Source: an uncultured Phaeodactylibacter sp. (lineage in GTDB: Bacteria > Bacteroidota > Bacteroidia > Chitinophagales > Saprospiraceae). From it: a stretch of DNA of 18,802 nucleotides. The stretch is from assembly GCA_913062745.1 (NCBI GenBank), contig CAJXXJ010000008.1, positions 1 to 18,802 of the forward strand, in the 5' to 3' direction. The notes beneath the pieces were generated by a model that had not been told where the DNA came from, ran no database searches, and was given only the letters and a program-made list of their open reading frames with translations. Position numbers and translations under genes: made by a program. Shown here one piece after another: positions 1-9,256 of the stretch (positions are counted from its first letter, which is position 1; each line of letters opens with the position of its first letter).

Positions 1-2
1 GG

Positions 3-2360
3 GTATACCATTTAAGAGTAGAAAATACGCTCAACTTCTGCATAGACACGGCAGTGGCCACTGTGGTGCAGGATACCACTGCTCCGGTGCTGGAGATTGC
101 TGCTGCCGATACGCTCAACTGCGAACAACTGAGCATTCCGCTTAGCGCAAATGCAGAAGGTGCCGGAAGCATGCCAGTCATTAACTGGTCTACTGCGGAT
201 GGCTTGCTGCTGGGTGATGCCGGCAGTCTGAACCCGGAGGCTGGTGCACCTGGCACATACAAGCTGCAGGTGCTCAATCCGCAGAACGGTTGTAGCAGCG
301 AGGCTGCAGTCTTCGTACCTCAGGACACGGTTCGCCCGCAGGTCAGTATTCTTCCGGCAGAGGTGCTGACTTGCTCGGTAACGAGTGTTGAGCTGATCAG
401 CAGCGTTTCCAATGCTGGTGCAGCTGTTTTTGAGTGGACAAGCAACAGCGGCAATCTGTTATCCGGCAGCGATATGCCTTCCGCACTGGCTGATACTCCG
501 GGCATCTATCAGCTACAGGTCACTAATCTGCAGAATGGCTGTACCGGTATAGCAGCGGCAGAAGTCACACAGGACGTGGAAGCGCCAACGGCAACGGTTG
601 CCTCACCCGATACTTTGACCTGTACAACGACAGAAATACAGCTTGACGCCTCTGCTTCCGAAGGGGATGCACTGCGTTTTGAGTGGACCGCCCTTACGGG
701 AATGCTGAATGGTGCGTCGGGCCAGCCACTTGCCACTACTGCCAGTCCGGGCAGCTATCAGGTGATCGTAGAAAACGCTGGTAACGCCTGCCGCGATACT
801 GCTCTGGCAGAAGTAGCCCAAAATATCATCGCCCCCGTAGCTGAAGTTGCGCCGGCCGACACGCTCGACTGCGGGCTTAGCGAAGTCATACTCGACGGCA
901 GCGCCTCCGCCGGAAATGCGGAGTTGCAATTCAGCTGGAACAGTACGCAAGGCCAATTGAGCGGAAGCACCGAACTGGCTCAGGCAACCGCTACTGCCGC
1001 TGGTGATTATCAGCTCACCGTTATTGATCTGGTCAATGGCTGCCGGGATTCTGTGCAAGTGGCTGTTTTGCAAGACACAATTGCGCCCCTTGTAATGCTT
1101 GAGCAACCACTGAGCCTCACCTGCGAGCGGGAGTCAGTAGTACTGAATGCTGCCGGCTCGGACTTCGGAGATGGCTTCAGCCTGCAATGGTCCGGTACGG
1201 TAGATGGGTTTCTCGATTTGACCGATATGCTCAGCCCGGCTGTTGGCCTGCCCGGCACTTACACGCTACGGATTACCAACCTGCAAAATGAGTGTCCGCA
1301 GGAGGTGAGTATTACCGTAGTGCAAGATACCGTCCCGCCCGTGGCAGATGCCGGTGAAGATTTTATCATCCCCTGCTTTGAGGCGAACCGGCAGCTTGAT
1401 GGTTCTGCTTCTTCACAGGGCAGCAACTTTACCTACACCTGGGCTACTGCTGACGGGCAGATTGCCGGAAATCCGAATGGCTTATCACCGGCTATCGAAG
1501 GGCCCGGCAGCTATCAGTTGACGGTGCGCAATACCCAAAATGGATGTGCCTCCACCGATGAGGTACTGGTAAGCCAGGATTTGCCGCAAGCCGATGCCGT
1601 ACTTCAGCAACCGGCTTGCTTTGGCGACCCGGGGCAAATAGAGATACAGCCGCTGGGTGGAGGGCAGGGGCCCTATGTTTACTCTGTGGATGGCGGGCAG
1701 ACTTTTGAGGGCAGCCCGCTGTTCGAGCTGCCGGCAGGAGTATACGAATGGGTAATACAGGACATCGCCGGGTGCGAAGATCGGGGTGAGGCAGAGTTGC
1801 TGCAGCCGGACTCGGTTTCCGTCCTCTTGCCCGTGGAGTCCTATGAGCTGGCTTTTGGCGACAGCCTGCTGCTGCCCGTGCAGTCTAATGTGCCGCCTGG
1901 TGAATTTTCTCTCATAGCGTGGCAGCCGGCGAACGCGCTGAGCTGCAGTGATTGTCTGAGGCCGGTAGCACGCCCACTGCAAACCACTGACTTCTTTCTG
2001 AGGGTGCAAACTGCGGAGGGCTGTGGAGATCAGTTGAGGGTGCGCATTTTCGTTGACCGGGAAATACCGGTGTACTTCCCGAATGCCTTTTCGCCCAACG
2101 GCGATGGCAAAAACGACGCTTTTTTTCCGTTTGCGAAAGCAGGAGTCGTCCGTGAGGTACGCTCCTTCCGGATTTACTCCCGCTGGGGGGAGACGGTATT
2201 TGAAAACGGAGGGTTTGCCCCAAACGACCCGCGGGAAGGCTGGCTGGGCGTATTCCGGGGAGAGCCGCTGAATACCAGCGTATTTGCCTATGTGGCCGAA
2301 GTAGAGCTGATCGACGGCAGAGTGGAACGCTTTGCAGGAGACGTGCTGCTGATGCGATGA
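3..2360 (+). CDS. Secreted multi-repeat surface protein with type IX (type B, CHU_C) sorting domain, 5' end missing
   Basis: The frame is open from the first in-frame codon to the TGA at 2358-2360, and the residues before the GTG at 54 already match the repeat pattern, so the gene starts upstream of the window. Residues are counted from that GTG. Residues 7-508 form six tandem domains of 83-84 residues. Each begins with D/N-x-x-x-P, has a Cys near domain position 17, an aromatic core W-T/S, a G-x-Y-x-L/V-x-V strand and a second Cys in an N-x-C motif, resembling PKD/Ig-like folds. Residues about 509-590 resemble a SprB-type repeat (PYVYSVDGG). Residues about 672-768 are a gliding-motility-associated C-terminal domain, with FPNAFSPNGDG, a central YSRWGE and a final FAGDVLLMR. 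That domain marks cargo for the type IX secretion system of Bacteroidota. The likely role is a surface adhesin or structural protein; the ligand is unknown. A hairpin terminator follows at 2473-2530. Confidence 0.88.
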   Translation, partial: VYHLRVENTLNFCIDTAVATVVQDTTAPVLEIAAADTLNCEQLSIPLSANAEGAGSMPVINWSTADGLLLGDAGSLNPEAGAPGTYKLQVLNPQNGCSSEAAVFVPQDTVRPQVSILPAEVLTCSVTSVELISSVSNAGAAVFEWTSNSGNLLSGSDMPSALADTPGIYQLQVTNLQNGCTGIAAAEVTQDVEAPTATVASPDTLTCTTTEIQLDASASEGDALRFEWTALTGMLNGASGQPLATTASPGSYQVIVENAGNACRDTALAEVAQNIIAPVAEVAPADTLDCGLSEVILDGSASAGNAELQFSWNSTQGQLSGSTELAQATATAAGDYQLTVIDLVNGCRDSVQVAVLQDTIAPLVMLEQPLSLTCERESVVLNAAGSDFGDGFSLQWSGTVDGFLDLTDMLSPAVGLPGTYTLRITNLQNECPQEVSITVVQDTVPPVADAGEDFIIPCFEANRQLDGSASSQGSNFTYTWATADGQIAGNPNGLSPAIEGPGSYQLTVRNTQNGCASTDEVLVSQDLPQADAVLQQPACFGDPGQIEIQPLGGGQGPYVYSVDGGQTFEGSPLFELPAGVYEWVIQDIAGCEDRGEAELLQPDSVSVLLPVESYELAFGDSLLLPVQSNVPPGEFSLIAWQPANALSCSDCLRPVARPLQTTDFFLRVQTAEGCGDQLRVRIFVDREIPVYFPNAFSPNGDGKNDAFFPFAKAGVVREVRSFRIYSRWGETVFENGGFAPNDPREGWLGVFRGEPLNTSVFAYVAEVELIDGRVERFAGDVLLMR
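72..1577 (+). repeat. Six tandem protein repeats of 83-84 codons in the surface protein
   Basis: Repeat boundaries by residue (GTG at 54 = 1) are 7-90, 91-173, 174-256, 257-340, 341-424 and 425-508. All six keep the two cysteines, the Pro near position 5, and a terminal V-x-Q before the next D/N. DNA identity between copies is visibly low, so the array is old or diversified rather than recently duplicated. At least one more unit begins upstream of the window. Confidence 0.85.
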
Positions 2361-2472
2361 GGCTTTATTGTGTCACTTTTGTATCTTTTTGGGTAATTGT
2401 TCGTAAAATGAGGCAGGGTTGGGCGGCTACAAGGTGCTGTCTTTCCTTAAAATTATAAGTAACTATTCAGCA

Positions 2473-2530
2473 TGATCAGAAAACGCGCTGGCTCCCTTCG
2501 CGAAACAGGGCGTTTTCTGATCATTTTTTT
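2473..2530 (+). terminator. Rho-independent terminator after the surface protein gene
   Basis: A perfect 14-bp stem (TGATCAGAAAACGC at 2473-2486, its complement at 2510-2523) with a 23-nt loop is followed directly by seven T. It lies 112 bp after the stop codon. The complementary arms continue outward beyond the T run (see findings). Confidence 0.82.
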
Positions 2531-2627
2531 AAAATGCTGAATTGTTACAATTATAATATGCACACTGCCTATGCGCTGCCGCCACTGAATGGAGGAAGTG
2601 TACAGGCAAAAAAATACCCCTTATACT

Positions 2628-3377
2628 ATGAGTCATCAAATTAAAAGCTTTCTCATTGGATGTGCCATGCTGAGCAGTACCGCTATTCCGCTTTCCGCCC
2701 AAGCGCCAACACGTTTGGCAGAAGGAGGATGGGCGGCGCAACCCAGGCCAGTATCTCTGACTGAATGGCCGGATAGTAGCGCTGCTGCAGTTTCCACAAC
2801 GCTCAGGCAAGATGAAGCACGGGGCTACCTGATACTGGAAGGTGAGGTGGAAAGTAACTTTGAAGAGGGCGGACTTTATGTAGACCTTTATAAAGTATAC
2901 CCGGATGGCCGCCGGGAGCTGGCGCGTACCCTGCGCTCCCACAACGGGCGGTACAAGCTTTACCTGCAGCGGGGGTATGAGCACGCAATCCTTCTGAAAA
3001 TGCATGGATACGAGACAGAGGCCATCCTGCTTTCCGCACAAGAGACGCAGTCCGCGGCCGGTATCGTTCGGAAGCGGCATCAGTTGCGCCGTCCTGTGGC
3101 AGCTTTGCACAAAGAAATTTCCCCGCTCTCCGTACCCAATCAGGATATTGCCATGCCAGTACGTGTCAGCCTTGTTGCGGAAGAGCGTATGCCCACGCCA
3201 TGTGATGCGAAACTGCAGCAGAAAGCTGTACTGCGAGAAGGGCTTGGAGCGCATACCGCGCATATGGTGGAGTTGCCTGCAGGCACTCACGTCCGCATAC
3301 TGGAATATACGACCACGGAGCGGTGGATGATCGCATACGAGGATCATATCGGCTGGTTGCCTGCCGCCGCCTTTTAA
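2628..3377 (+). CDS. Secreted protein with C-terminal bacterial SH3-like domain, function unknown
   Basis: I chose the ATG at 2628 (249 aa) because it puts a signal peptide at the N-terminus: H-Q-I-K, a hydrophobic stretch, then cleavage probably after LSAQ at residue 25. The upstream in-frame ATG at 2589 would add 13 polar residues in front of it. Residues about 66-135 are rich in beta strands (GYLILEGEVES, GLYVDLYKVYPDG, NGRYKLYLQRGYEH) and resemble the carboxypeptidase-regulatory-like or invasin-like beta domains common in Bacteroidota envelope proteins. Residues about 214-249 fit an SH3b fold: L-P-A-G-T-x-V-R-I-L-E-Y, then W-M-I-A-Y-E and a final G-W-L-P. SH3b domains often bind cell-wall peptides, but no catalytic domain accompanies it here, so binding or scaffolding is only an inference. 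The gene stands alone, with a terminator on each side. Confidence 0.75.
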   Translation: MSHQIKSFLIGCAMLSSTAIPLSAQAPTRLAEGGWAAQPRPVSLTEWPDSSAAAVSTTLRQDEARGYLILEGEVESNFEEGGLYVDLYKVYPDGRRELARTLRSHNGRYKLYLQRGYEHAILLKMHGYETEAILLSAQETQSAAGIVRKRHQLRRPVAALHKEISPLSVPNQDIAMPVRVSLVAEERMPTPCDAKLQQKAVLREGLGAHTAHMVELPAGTHVRILEYTTTERWMIAYEDHIGWLPAAAF

Positions 3378-3406
3378 GAATAATGATTAGTGAAATGGTT
3401 CTTTGT

Positions 3407-3443
3407 GCCGCGAAGAGGGATTTCTCCGCTTCGCGGCTTTTTT
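3407..3443 (+). terminator. Rho-independent terminator after the SH3-like gene
   Basis: A 9-bp GC-rich stem (GCCGCGAAG at 3407-3415, complement at 3429-3437) is followed by six T at 3438-3443. The T run touches the stop codon of the convergent ald gene (3442-3444). On the minus strand no T run follows the hairpin, so it mainly serves the plus strand. Confidence 0.8.
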
Positions 3444-4677
3444 AAAGGTTGGAGGTGATGAGGAGGTCGAGGGCGGTGAATTTGATATCGAAGCGCTCTC
3501 CCAGGTAGTTGTTAGTCAGGCAGCCTTTGTAGGTGTATACGCCGTGCCGCAGGCCCGGGTTATTGAAGAGCAGATGCTCGATGCTGCCGGTGCTGCCCGC
3601 TTTGAGCAAAATAGGCGTAAGGATATTGCTGACGGCCACGGATGCCGTGCGCGAAACACGGGAAGCGATATTCGGCACGCAGTAGTGGATGACATCATGC
3701 TTGATGAAAGTCGGCTTGTCAAAAGTGGTAACTTCAGAAGTCGCGAAGCAGCCTCCCTGATCGATGCTTACATCAATGATGACGGCTCCGGGTTTCATAT
3801 TCATCACCATCTCCTCGCTGACAAGGACAGGCGTGCGGCCGGATTTGGAATGGATGGCGCCAATGGCTACATCGGCGTAGATTAGTTCCGCTTCCAGGTA
3901 ATGCGGGTTGACTGCAGAGGTATAGAGCGGGCGGCCTACCTGATTTTGCAGGCGCTTAAGCTTGTAAATATTGTTGTCAAAAATGCGCACTTCTGCACCC
4001 AGGCCAAGCGCAGTGCGGGTAGCATATTCCGCTACGATGCCGGCACCCATAATGACCACCTTGGCGCTCGGCACCCCGGAGATGCCGCCCAGCAACACCC
4101 CTTTGCCGCCACTGGTAGTCGCCATAAGCTCTGCGGCAGTCAGCATTGCGCTGATGCCTGCCATTTCACTCATAATGCGTACGACCGGGAAGGTGTCTGA
4201 TTCATCTTTGATATACTCCATAGCCAGCGCGATAACCCGCTTTTGCCGGAGCTTATTGATGTAATCGGCATTAATGATAGGTAACTGCAGGGGCGAGATC
4301 AGGATCTGATTGGGGTGCATCAGGTCAATCTCCTGGGAGGTAGGAGGCGCCACTTTGATAATAACATTGGCTTTGTAGACCTGCTCGGGGCTGTAGGCAA
4401 TATCTGCGCCTACTTCAGAATAGTCGTGGTCTGAATAACTCGATTGCTCTCCTGCGCCGGCTTCCACCACTACGCGGTGGCCGTGGGCGATAAGGGTAGC
4501 CACAGAAGATGGGACAAGGGCTACCCGGTTTTCCTGCATGGTAACCTCTTTCGGGATACCGATAAACAGTTTATTGGGCTTGGAAGGGACCTGCAGCATT
4601 TCCGTCTGCGGTGTAAACTGCCCTTCGGTAAACTCCCGGGGTACCTGTATTTTCCTTCTTCTCTCCTTATCGCTCAT
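3442..4677 (-). CDS. ald: Alanine dehydrogenase / PntA-family NAD(P)-dependent enzyme
   Basis: This 411-aa protein has the N-terminal AlaDH/PNT catalytic domain (residues about 38-170: FIGIPKEV, ENRVALVP, VVVEAGAGEQSSY) and the NAD-binding Rossmann domain (about 175-340: VVIMGAGIVAEYA at 207-219, then Asp234 for the ribose of NAD). Characterised alanine dehydrogenases convert L-alanine, water and NAD+ to pyruvate, ammonium and NADH in the cytosol. Of the residues they use, the substrate Arg (R51), catalytic Lys (K108) and active-site Asp (D306 in DVSIDQGGCF) are present, but the position of the catalytic His (Y-L-H-L in the classic enzyme) reads P-L-Q-L, with Gln131. An N-terminal extension of about 37 residues is also present. 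The family assignment is secure; L-alanine as substrate is less so. The gene lies 20 bp downstream of tsaE on the same strand, probably cotranscribed. Confidence 0.85.
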   Translation of the reverse strand: MSDKERRRKIQVPREFTEGQFTPQTEMLQVPSKPNKLFIGIPKEVTMQENRVALVPSSVATLIAHGHRVVVEAGAGEQSSYSDHDYSEVGADIAYSPEQVYKANVIIKVAPPTSQEIDLMHPNQILISPLQLPIINADYINKLRQKRVIALAMEYIKDESDTFPVVRIMSEMAGISAMLTAAELMATTSGGKGVLLGGISGVPSAKVVIMGAGIVAEYATRTALGLGAEVRIFDNNIYKLKRLQNQVGRPLYTSAVNPHYLEAELIYADVAIGAIHSKSGRTPVLVSEEMVMNMKPGAVIIDVSIDQGGCFATSEVTTFDKPTFIKHDVIHYCVPNIASRVSRTASVAVSNILTPILLKAGSTGSIEHLLFNNPGLRHGVYTYKGCLTNNYLGERFDIKFTALDLLITSNL

Positions 4678-4697
4678 AGTAAATGGGTGGCTTTCCT

Positions 4698-5120
4698 TTA
4701 CAAAAATAGGATTTTTCGGGTGGAATCGTCCACTATCTCCATCTTTATTCGGACGCAGTCGCCGGGTAGCAGGGGCTCAATCAGCTCCGGCCACTCTATC
4801 AGGCAATAAGCGCCGCTGTCGAGGTAGCTGGTGATGCCGATATCGAGCGCCTCTTCGGTGTCGCGCAGGCGGTAGAGGTCAGCATGGTACAGCGGCTCAC
4901 CCGATGGCAGCTGGTATTCGTTTACGAGCGCATAAGTAGGGCTCGACACCTCATCTTTCACGCCCAGCTGCCGGCAGAGTGCAGTAATGAAAGTGGTCTT
5001 CCCGGCGCCGATTTCGCCTTCGAAGGTCAGAATGCGGCGGTTGCCGATGGTTTCGATCAGCCGGGAGGCGGCTTCCGCCAATTCTCGGGTATGGTTTACC
5101 GTAAGGGATTGCATGTTCAT
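4698..5120 (-). CDS. tsaE: tRNA t6A threonylcarbamoyltransferase complex ATPase TsaE
   Basis: This 140-aa protein has the full length and motifs of TsaE, the small ATPase that works with TsaB and TsaD to put threonylcarbamoyl on A37 of ANN-decoding tRNAs in the cytoplasm. A Walker A motif GEIGAGKT is at residues 35-42 with Lys41. The family signatures SSPTYALVNEY (59-69), H-A-D-L-Y-R-L (79-85) and the Walker B-like IEWPE (108-112) all follow. Translation may start at Met1 (5120) or at Met3 (5114); neither has a Shine-Dalgarno sequence. It is the first gene of a probable tsaE-ald operon and is divergent from gyrB across a 136-bp spacer. Confidence 0.93.
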   Translation of the reverse strand: MNMQSLTVNHTRELAEAASRLIETIGNRRILTFEGEIGAGKTTFITALCRQLGVKDEVSSPTYALVNEYQLPSGEPLYHADLYRLRDTEEALDIGITSYLDSGAYCLIEWPELIEPLLPGDCVRIKMEIVDDSTRKILFL

Positions 5121-5185
5121 TTATTCAGCTCCGGTTCAGGCTTTTGGGATGGAACATCCGGGGGGTAATCCGGGTTGATGCTGCG

Positions 5186-7233
<2,048 letters not shown>

Positions 7234-7252
7234 GCGCGCCTCAATGCCTGTT

Positions 7253-7301
7253 ACAGCCCATGGCCCTGCGGTTTTGCCGCGGCCATGGGCTGTTTAGTTT
7301 T
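7253..7301 (+). terminator. Strong hairpin terminator after gyrB
   Basis: A 13-bp perfect stem (ACAGCCCATGGCC at 7253-7265, complement at 7281-7293) is extended inside by a second GCGG/CCGC stem with loop TTTTG. T-rich sequence TTTAGTTTT follows. It starts 20 bp after the gyrB stop codon. Confidence 0.82.
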
Positions 7302-7396
7302 CGCCCGTCTGGGGCCCCTCCTAAATTTCTGTGCGATATTTGGCCTGTTTATCAGGTAGTTATAAAACCGGCTTTGCACTTTTTTTAGTAGAAAGC

Positions 7397-7427
7397 TTGT
7401 TTCTTGCTCAAAAGAAGCCTACCTTTG
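7397..7427 (+). promoter_or_regulatory. Bacteroidota-type promoter of the rplM-rpsI-rpsB-tsf operon
   Basis: TTG at 7397-7399, a 20-nt spacer, then TACCTTTG at 7420-7427 match the Bacteroidota sigma consensus TTG-N(19-21)-TAnnTTTG. A run of seven T lies just upstream (7380-7386). The predicted transcript start is near 7433, which gives a leader of about 125 nt before rplM. Confidence 0.72.
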
Positions 7428-7429
7428 CA

Positions 7430-7558
7430 CCTGCCTTTTCGGAGGCAGCCCGATCATTCAATATTTTATACTATTGCCCCGGGCATCGGCGCACTATTAC
7501 TTAGGAAAAAGCTAGCGCACCCACCGGGGAATTTGGTCAATTATTAAACCTTAAGACA
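7430..7558 (+). promoter_or_regulatory. Structured 5' leader of the L13 operon (candidate autoregulatory element)
   Basis: The leader starts with a hairpin CTGCCT/AGGCAG (7431-7436 with 7443-7448) and contains a small TGCC/GGCA stem at 7475-7485, enclosed by CCGAT/ATCGG (7450-7454 with 7485-7489). An alternative long-range pairing CCCCGG (7477-7482) with CCGGGG (7524-7529) would exclude the TGCC/GGCA stem. The motif GCGCAC occurs twice. Mutually exclusive pairings just before a ribosomal protein gene suggest feedback by a ribosomal protein, but this is inference from pairing read by eye. Confidence 0.4.
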
Positions 7559-8002
7559 GTGGATACGCTAAGCTATAGAACGCAATCAGCGAAGAAAGAA
7601 GAGGTAGAGCGCAAGTGGCATATCATCGATGGTGACGGACTGGTCGTAGGTCGCCTTTGCAGCAAGATTGCCAGCATTCTGCGCGGCAAGCACAAGCCCT
7701 CTTACACCCCGCACGTCGATACCGGCGACTACGTCATCGTTATCAATGCGGAGAAAGTGCGGTTTACCGGCAATAAGCTGGATGCCAAAACCTATCAGAC
7801 CTACTCCGGTTACCCCGGCGGCCAGAAAGAAAAGACCGCCCGTGAGCTGCTGGCTAAGAAGCCAATCGGCGTAGTGGAAATCGGTGTACGCGGCATGCTG
7901 CCGAAAAACCGCCTGGGCCGTCAGATGTTCAAGAAGCTCTTCGTATACGAAGGCGCAGAGCATCCGCACGAAGCACAGAAGCCGGAAAAGCTGGAACTTT
8001 AA
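7559..8002 (+). CDS. rplM: 50S ribosomal protein L13 (uL13)
   Basis: This 147-aa protein is an early-assembling protein of the large ribosomal subunit. The start MDTLSYRT is the usual N-terminus of L13 in Bacteroidota, which fixes the start at a GTG codon (7559) rather than ATG. L13 signatures follow: [41 protein letters not shown] and [17 protein letters not shown]. The C-terminal tail ([13 protein letters not shown]) is ordinary. It is the first gene of the operon, 29 bp before rpsI. An A-rich stretch rather than a Shine-Dalgarno sequence precedes the start. Confidence 0.96.
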   Translation: MDTLSYRTQSAKKEEVERKWHIIDGDGLVVGRLCSKIASILRGKHKPSYTPHVDTGDYVIVINAEKVRFTGNKLDAKTYQTYSGYPGGQKEKTARELLAKKPIGVVEIGVRGMLPKNRLGRQMFKKLFVYEGAEHPHEAQKPEKLEL

Positions 8003-8031
8003 TTTAGAAAAGCAGGACAATCTCTATTAAT

Positions 8032-8418
8032 ATGGAAATGATCAATGCCATCGGGAGAAGAAAAGCCTCTGTAGCACGGGTGTACCTGACCAAAGGTGAG
8101 GGCAAGATTACCGTAAATGGTAAAGACTACAAGGAGTACTTCCCCCAGCAACACGTTCAATACAACATTACGGATCCGTTTTCAACGGTTGAAGTAGAAA
8201 ATATCTACGACCTGAAGGTCAACGTAAGAGGTGGTGGTTACAAAGGGCAGGCAGAAGCCGTGCGTATGGCCGTAGCCCGTGCCCTTGTGAAGCTCAACGA
8301 GGACTTCCGCAAACCGCTCAAGGATAAGAAATACCTTACTCGTGACTCTCGCGTCGTCGAGCGTAAGAAGTACGGTAAGCCGAAAGCACGGAAGAGCTTC
8401 CAGTTCAGCAAGCGTTAA
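8032..8418 (+). CDS. rpsI: 30S ribosomal protein S9 (uS9)
   Basis: This 128-aa protein is a small-subunit head protein whose C-terminal tail reaches the P-site tRNA. Visible signatures are INAIGRRKASVARVYL near the N-terminus, the G-K-I-T-V-N-G segment, VNVRGGGYKGQAEAVRMAVARAL, and the basic tail ending KARKSFQFSKR. The terminal Lys-Arg needed for tRNA contact is intact. The gene lies 29 bp after rplM, the usual rplM-rpsI pair. Translation starts at the ATG at 8032 behind AT-rich sequence without a Shine-Dalgarno motif. Confidence 0.97.
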   Translation: MEMINAIGRRKASVARVYLTKGEGKITVNGKDYKEYFPQQHVQYNITDPFSTVEVENIYDLKVNVRGGGYKGQAEAVRMAVARALVKLNEDFRKPLKDKKYLTRDSRVVERKKYGKPKARKSFQFSKR

Positions 8419-8449
8419 TCCTTTACGCTTCCCTCTTTTCGTTTACCTG

Positions 8450-8473
8450 CAGTCGGCACGTATGTGCCGATTG
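8450..8473 (+). promoter_or_regulatory. Hairpin in the rpsI-rpsB spacer
   Basis: CAGTCGGCAC (8450-8459) pairs with GTGCCGATTG (8464-8473) through ten pairs, one of them G-U, around the tetraloop GTAT. No T run follows, so it is not an intrinsic terminator. It lies 23 nt before the rpsB start, where it could serve as an RNA-processing site or an S2 autoregulatory site; that role is inferred. Confidence 0.4.
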
Positions 8474-8496
8474 CCCAACTTAAACTTTAATAGAAA

Positions 8497-9222
8497 ATGG
8501 AAAAGCCTACCTATAAAGACTTACTCGATGCAGGTGTCCACTTTGGCCACCTCAAGAGAAAGTGGAATCCCAAAATGGCGCCCAATATTTTCATGGAGCG
8601 CAAGGGTATTCACATCATTGACCTGAACCGCACCCTTGACTCACTTGAGGTAGCAGGTAACGCCGCTAAGGCTATGGCGCGTCAGGGCAAGAAGATTATG
8701 TTCGTTGCTACCAAAAAGCAGGCGCGCGAAATCGTTGCCAACGCAGCCCGCGACGTGGGCATGCCGTTCGTGACTGACCGCTGGCTGGGAGGTATGATGA
8801 CCAACTTCTCCACCATCCGCCGCTCCGTCAAGAAGATGATGAACATCGACCGCATGCTGCAGGATGGCACACTGGACAACGTAACCAAAAAAGAGCGCCT
8901 GACCCTGACGCGTGAGCGCAACAAGCTGGAACGCGTACTGGGTGGTATCGCTAACCTGAACCGCCTGCCGCACGCCATCTTCGTAGTGGATATCCACCAC
9001 GAGCACATCGCAGTGGCAGAAGCTCACAAGCTGGGCCTGAAAACGTTCGGTATGGTAGATACCAACTCCGACCCCTCACAGGTAGACTTCGCTATCCCGT
9101 CTAACGACGATGCGTCCAAGTCTATCGCAATCATCACCAACTATATGGCGGATTGCATCCGGGAAGGATTGAAAGAGCGGGAGTCTTCCAAATCTGAAAA
9201 GGAAGCTGCTGCAAAGGGTTAA
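8497..9222 (+). CDS. rpsB: 30S ribosomal protein S2 (uS2)
   Basis: This 241-aa protein has the usual length and signatures of S2, a late-binding small-subunit protein: LLDAGVHFGHLKRKWNPKM at the N-terminus, RKGIHIIDLNRT, the FVTDRWLGGMMTNFSTIR segment, the central coiled-coil insertion (residues about 105-150), and VDIHHEHIAVAEAHKLG. The Lys/Glu/Ala-rich C-terminal tail is normal. It is 78 bp after rpsI, a spacer with a hairpin, and 34 bp before tsf. The rpsB-tsf pairing is conserved across bacteria. It starts at ATG 8497 behind A-rich sequence rather than a Shine-Dalgarno motif. Confidence 0.97.
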   Translation: MEKPTYKDLLDAGVHFGHLKRKWNPKMAPNIFMERKGIHIIDLNRTLDSLEVAGNAAKAMARQGKKIMFVATKKQAREIVANAARDVGMPFVTDRWLGGMMTNFSTIRRSVKKMMNIDRMLQDGTLDNVTKKERLTLTRERNKLERVLGGIANLNRLPHAIFVVDIHHEHIAVAEAHKLGLKTFGMVDTNSDPSQVDFAIPSNDDASKSIAIITNYMADCIREGLKERESSKSEKEAAAKG

Positions 9223-9256
9223 TACCTAAATTTTTAACCACTACAATACATAACCA

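Noticed and set aside
2529..3347. Minus-strand open frame of 272 codons opposite the SH3-like gene
   Set aside because: The plus strand has a signal peptide, an SH3 motif and a terminator; the minus-strand product shows no family features.
3403..3885. Plus-strand open frame of 160 codons opposite ald
   Set aside because: It begins inside a terminator hairpin and overlaps a well-supported gene.
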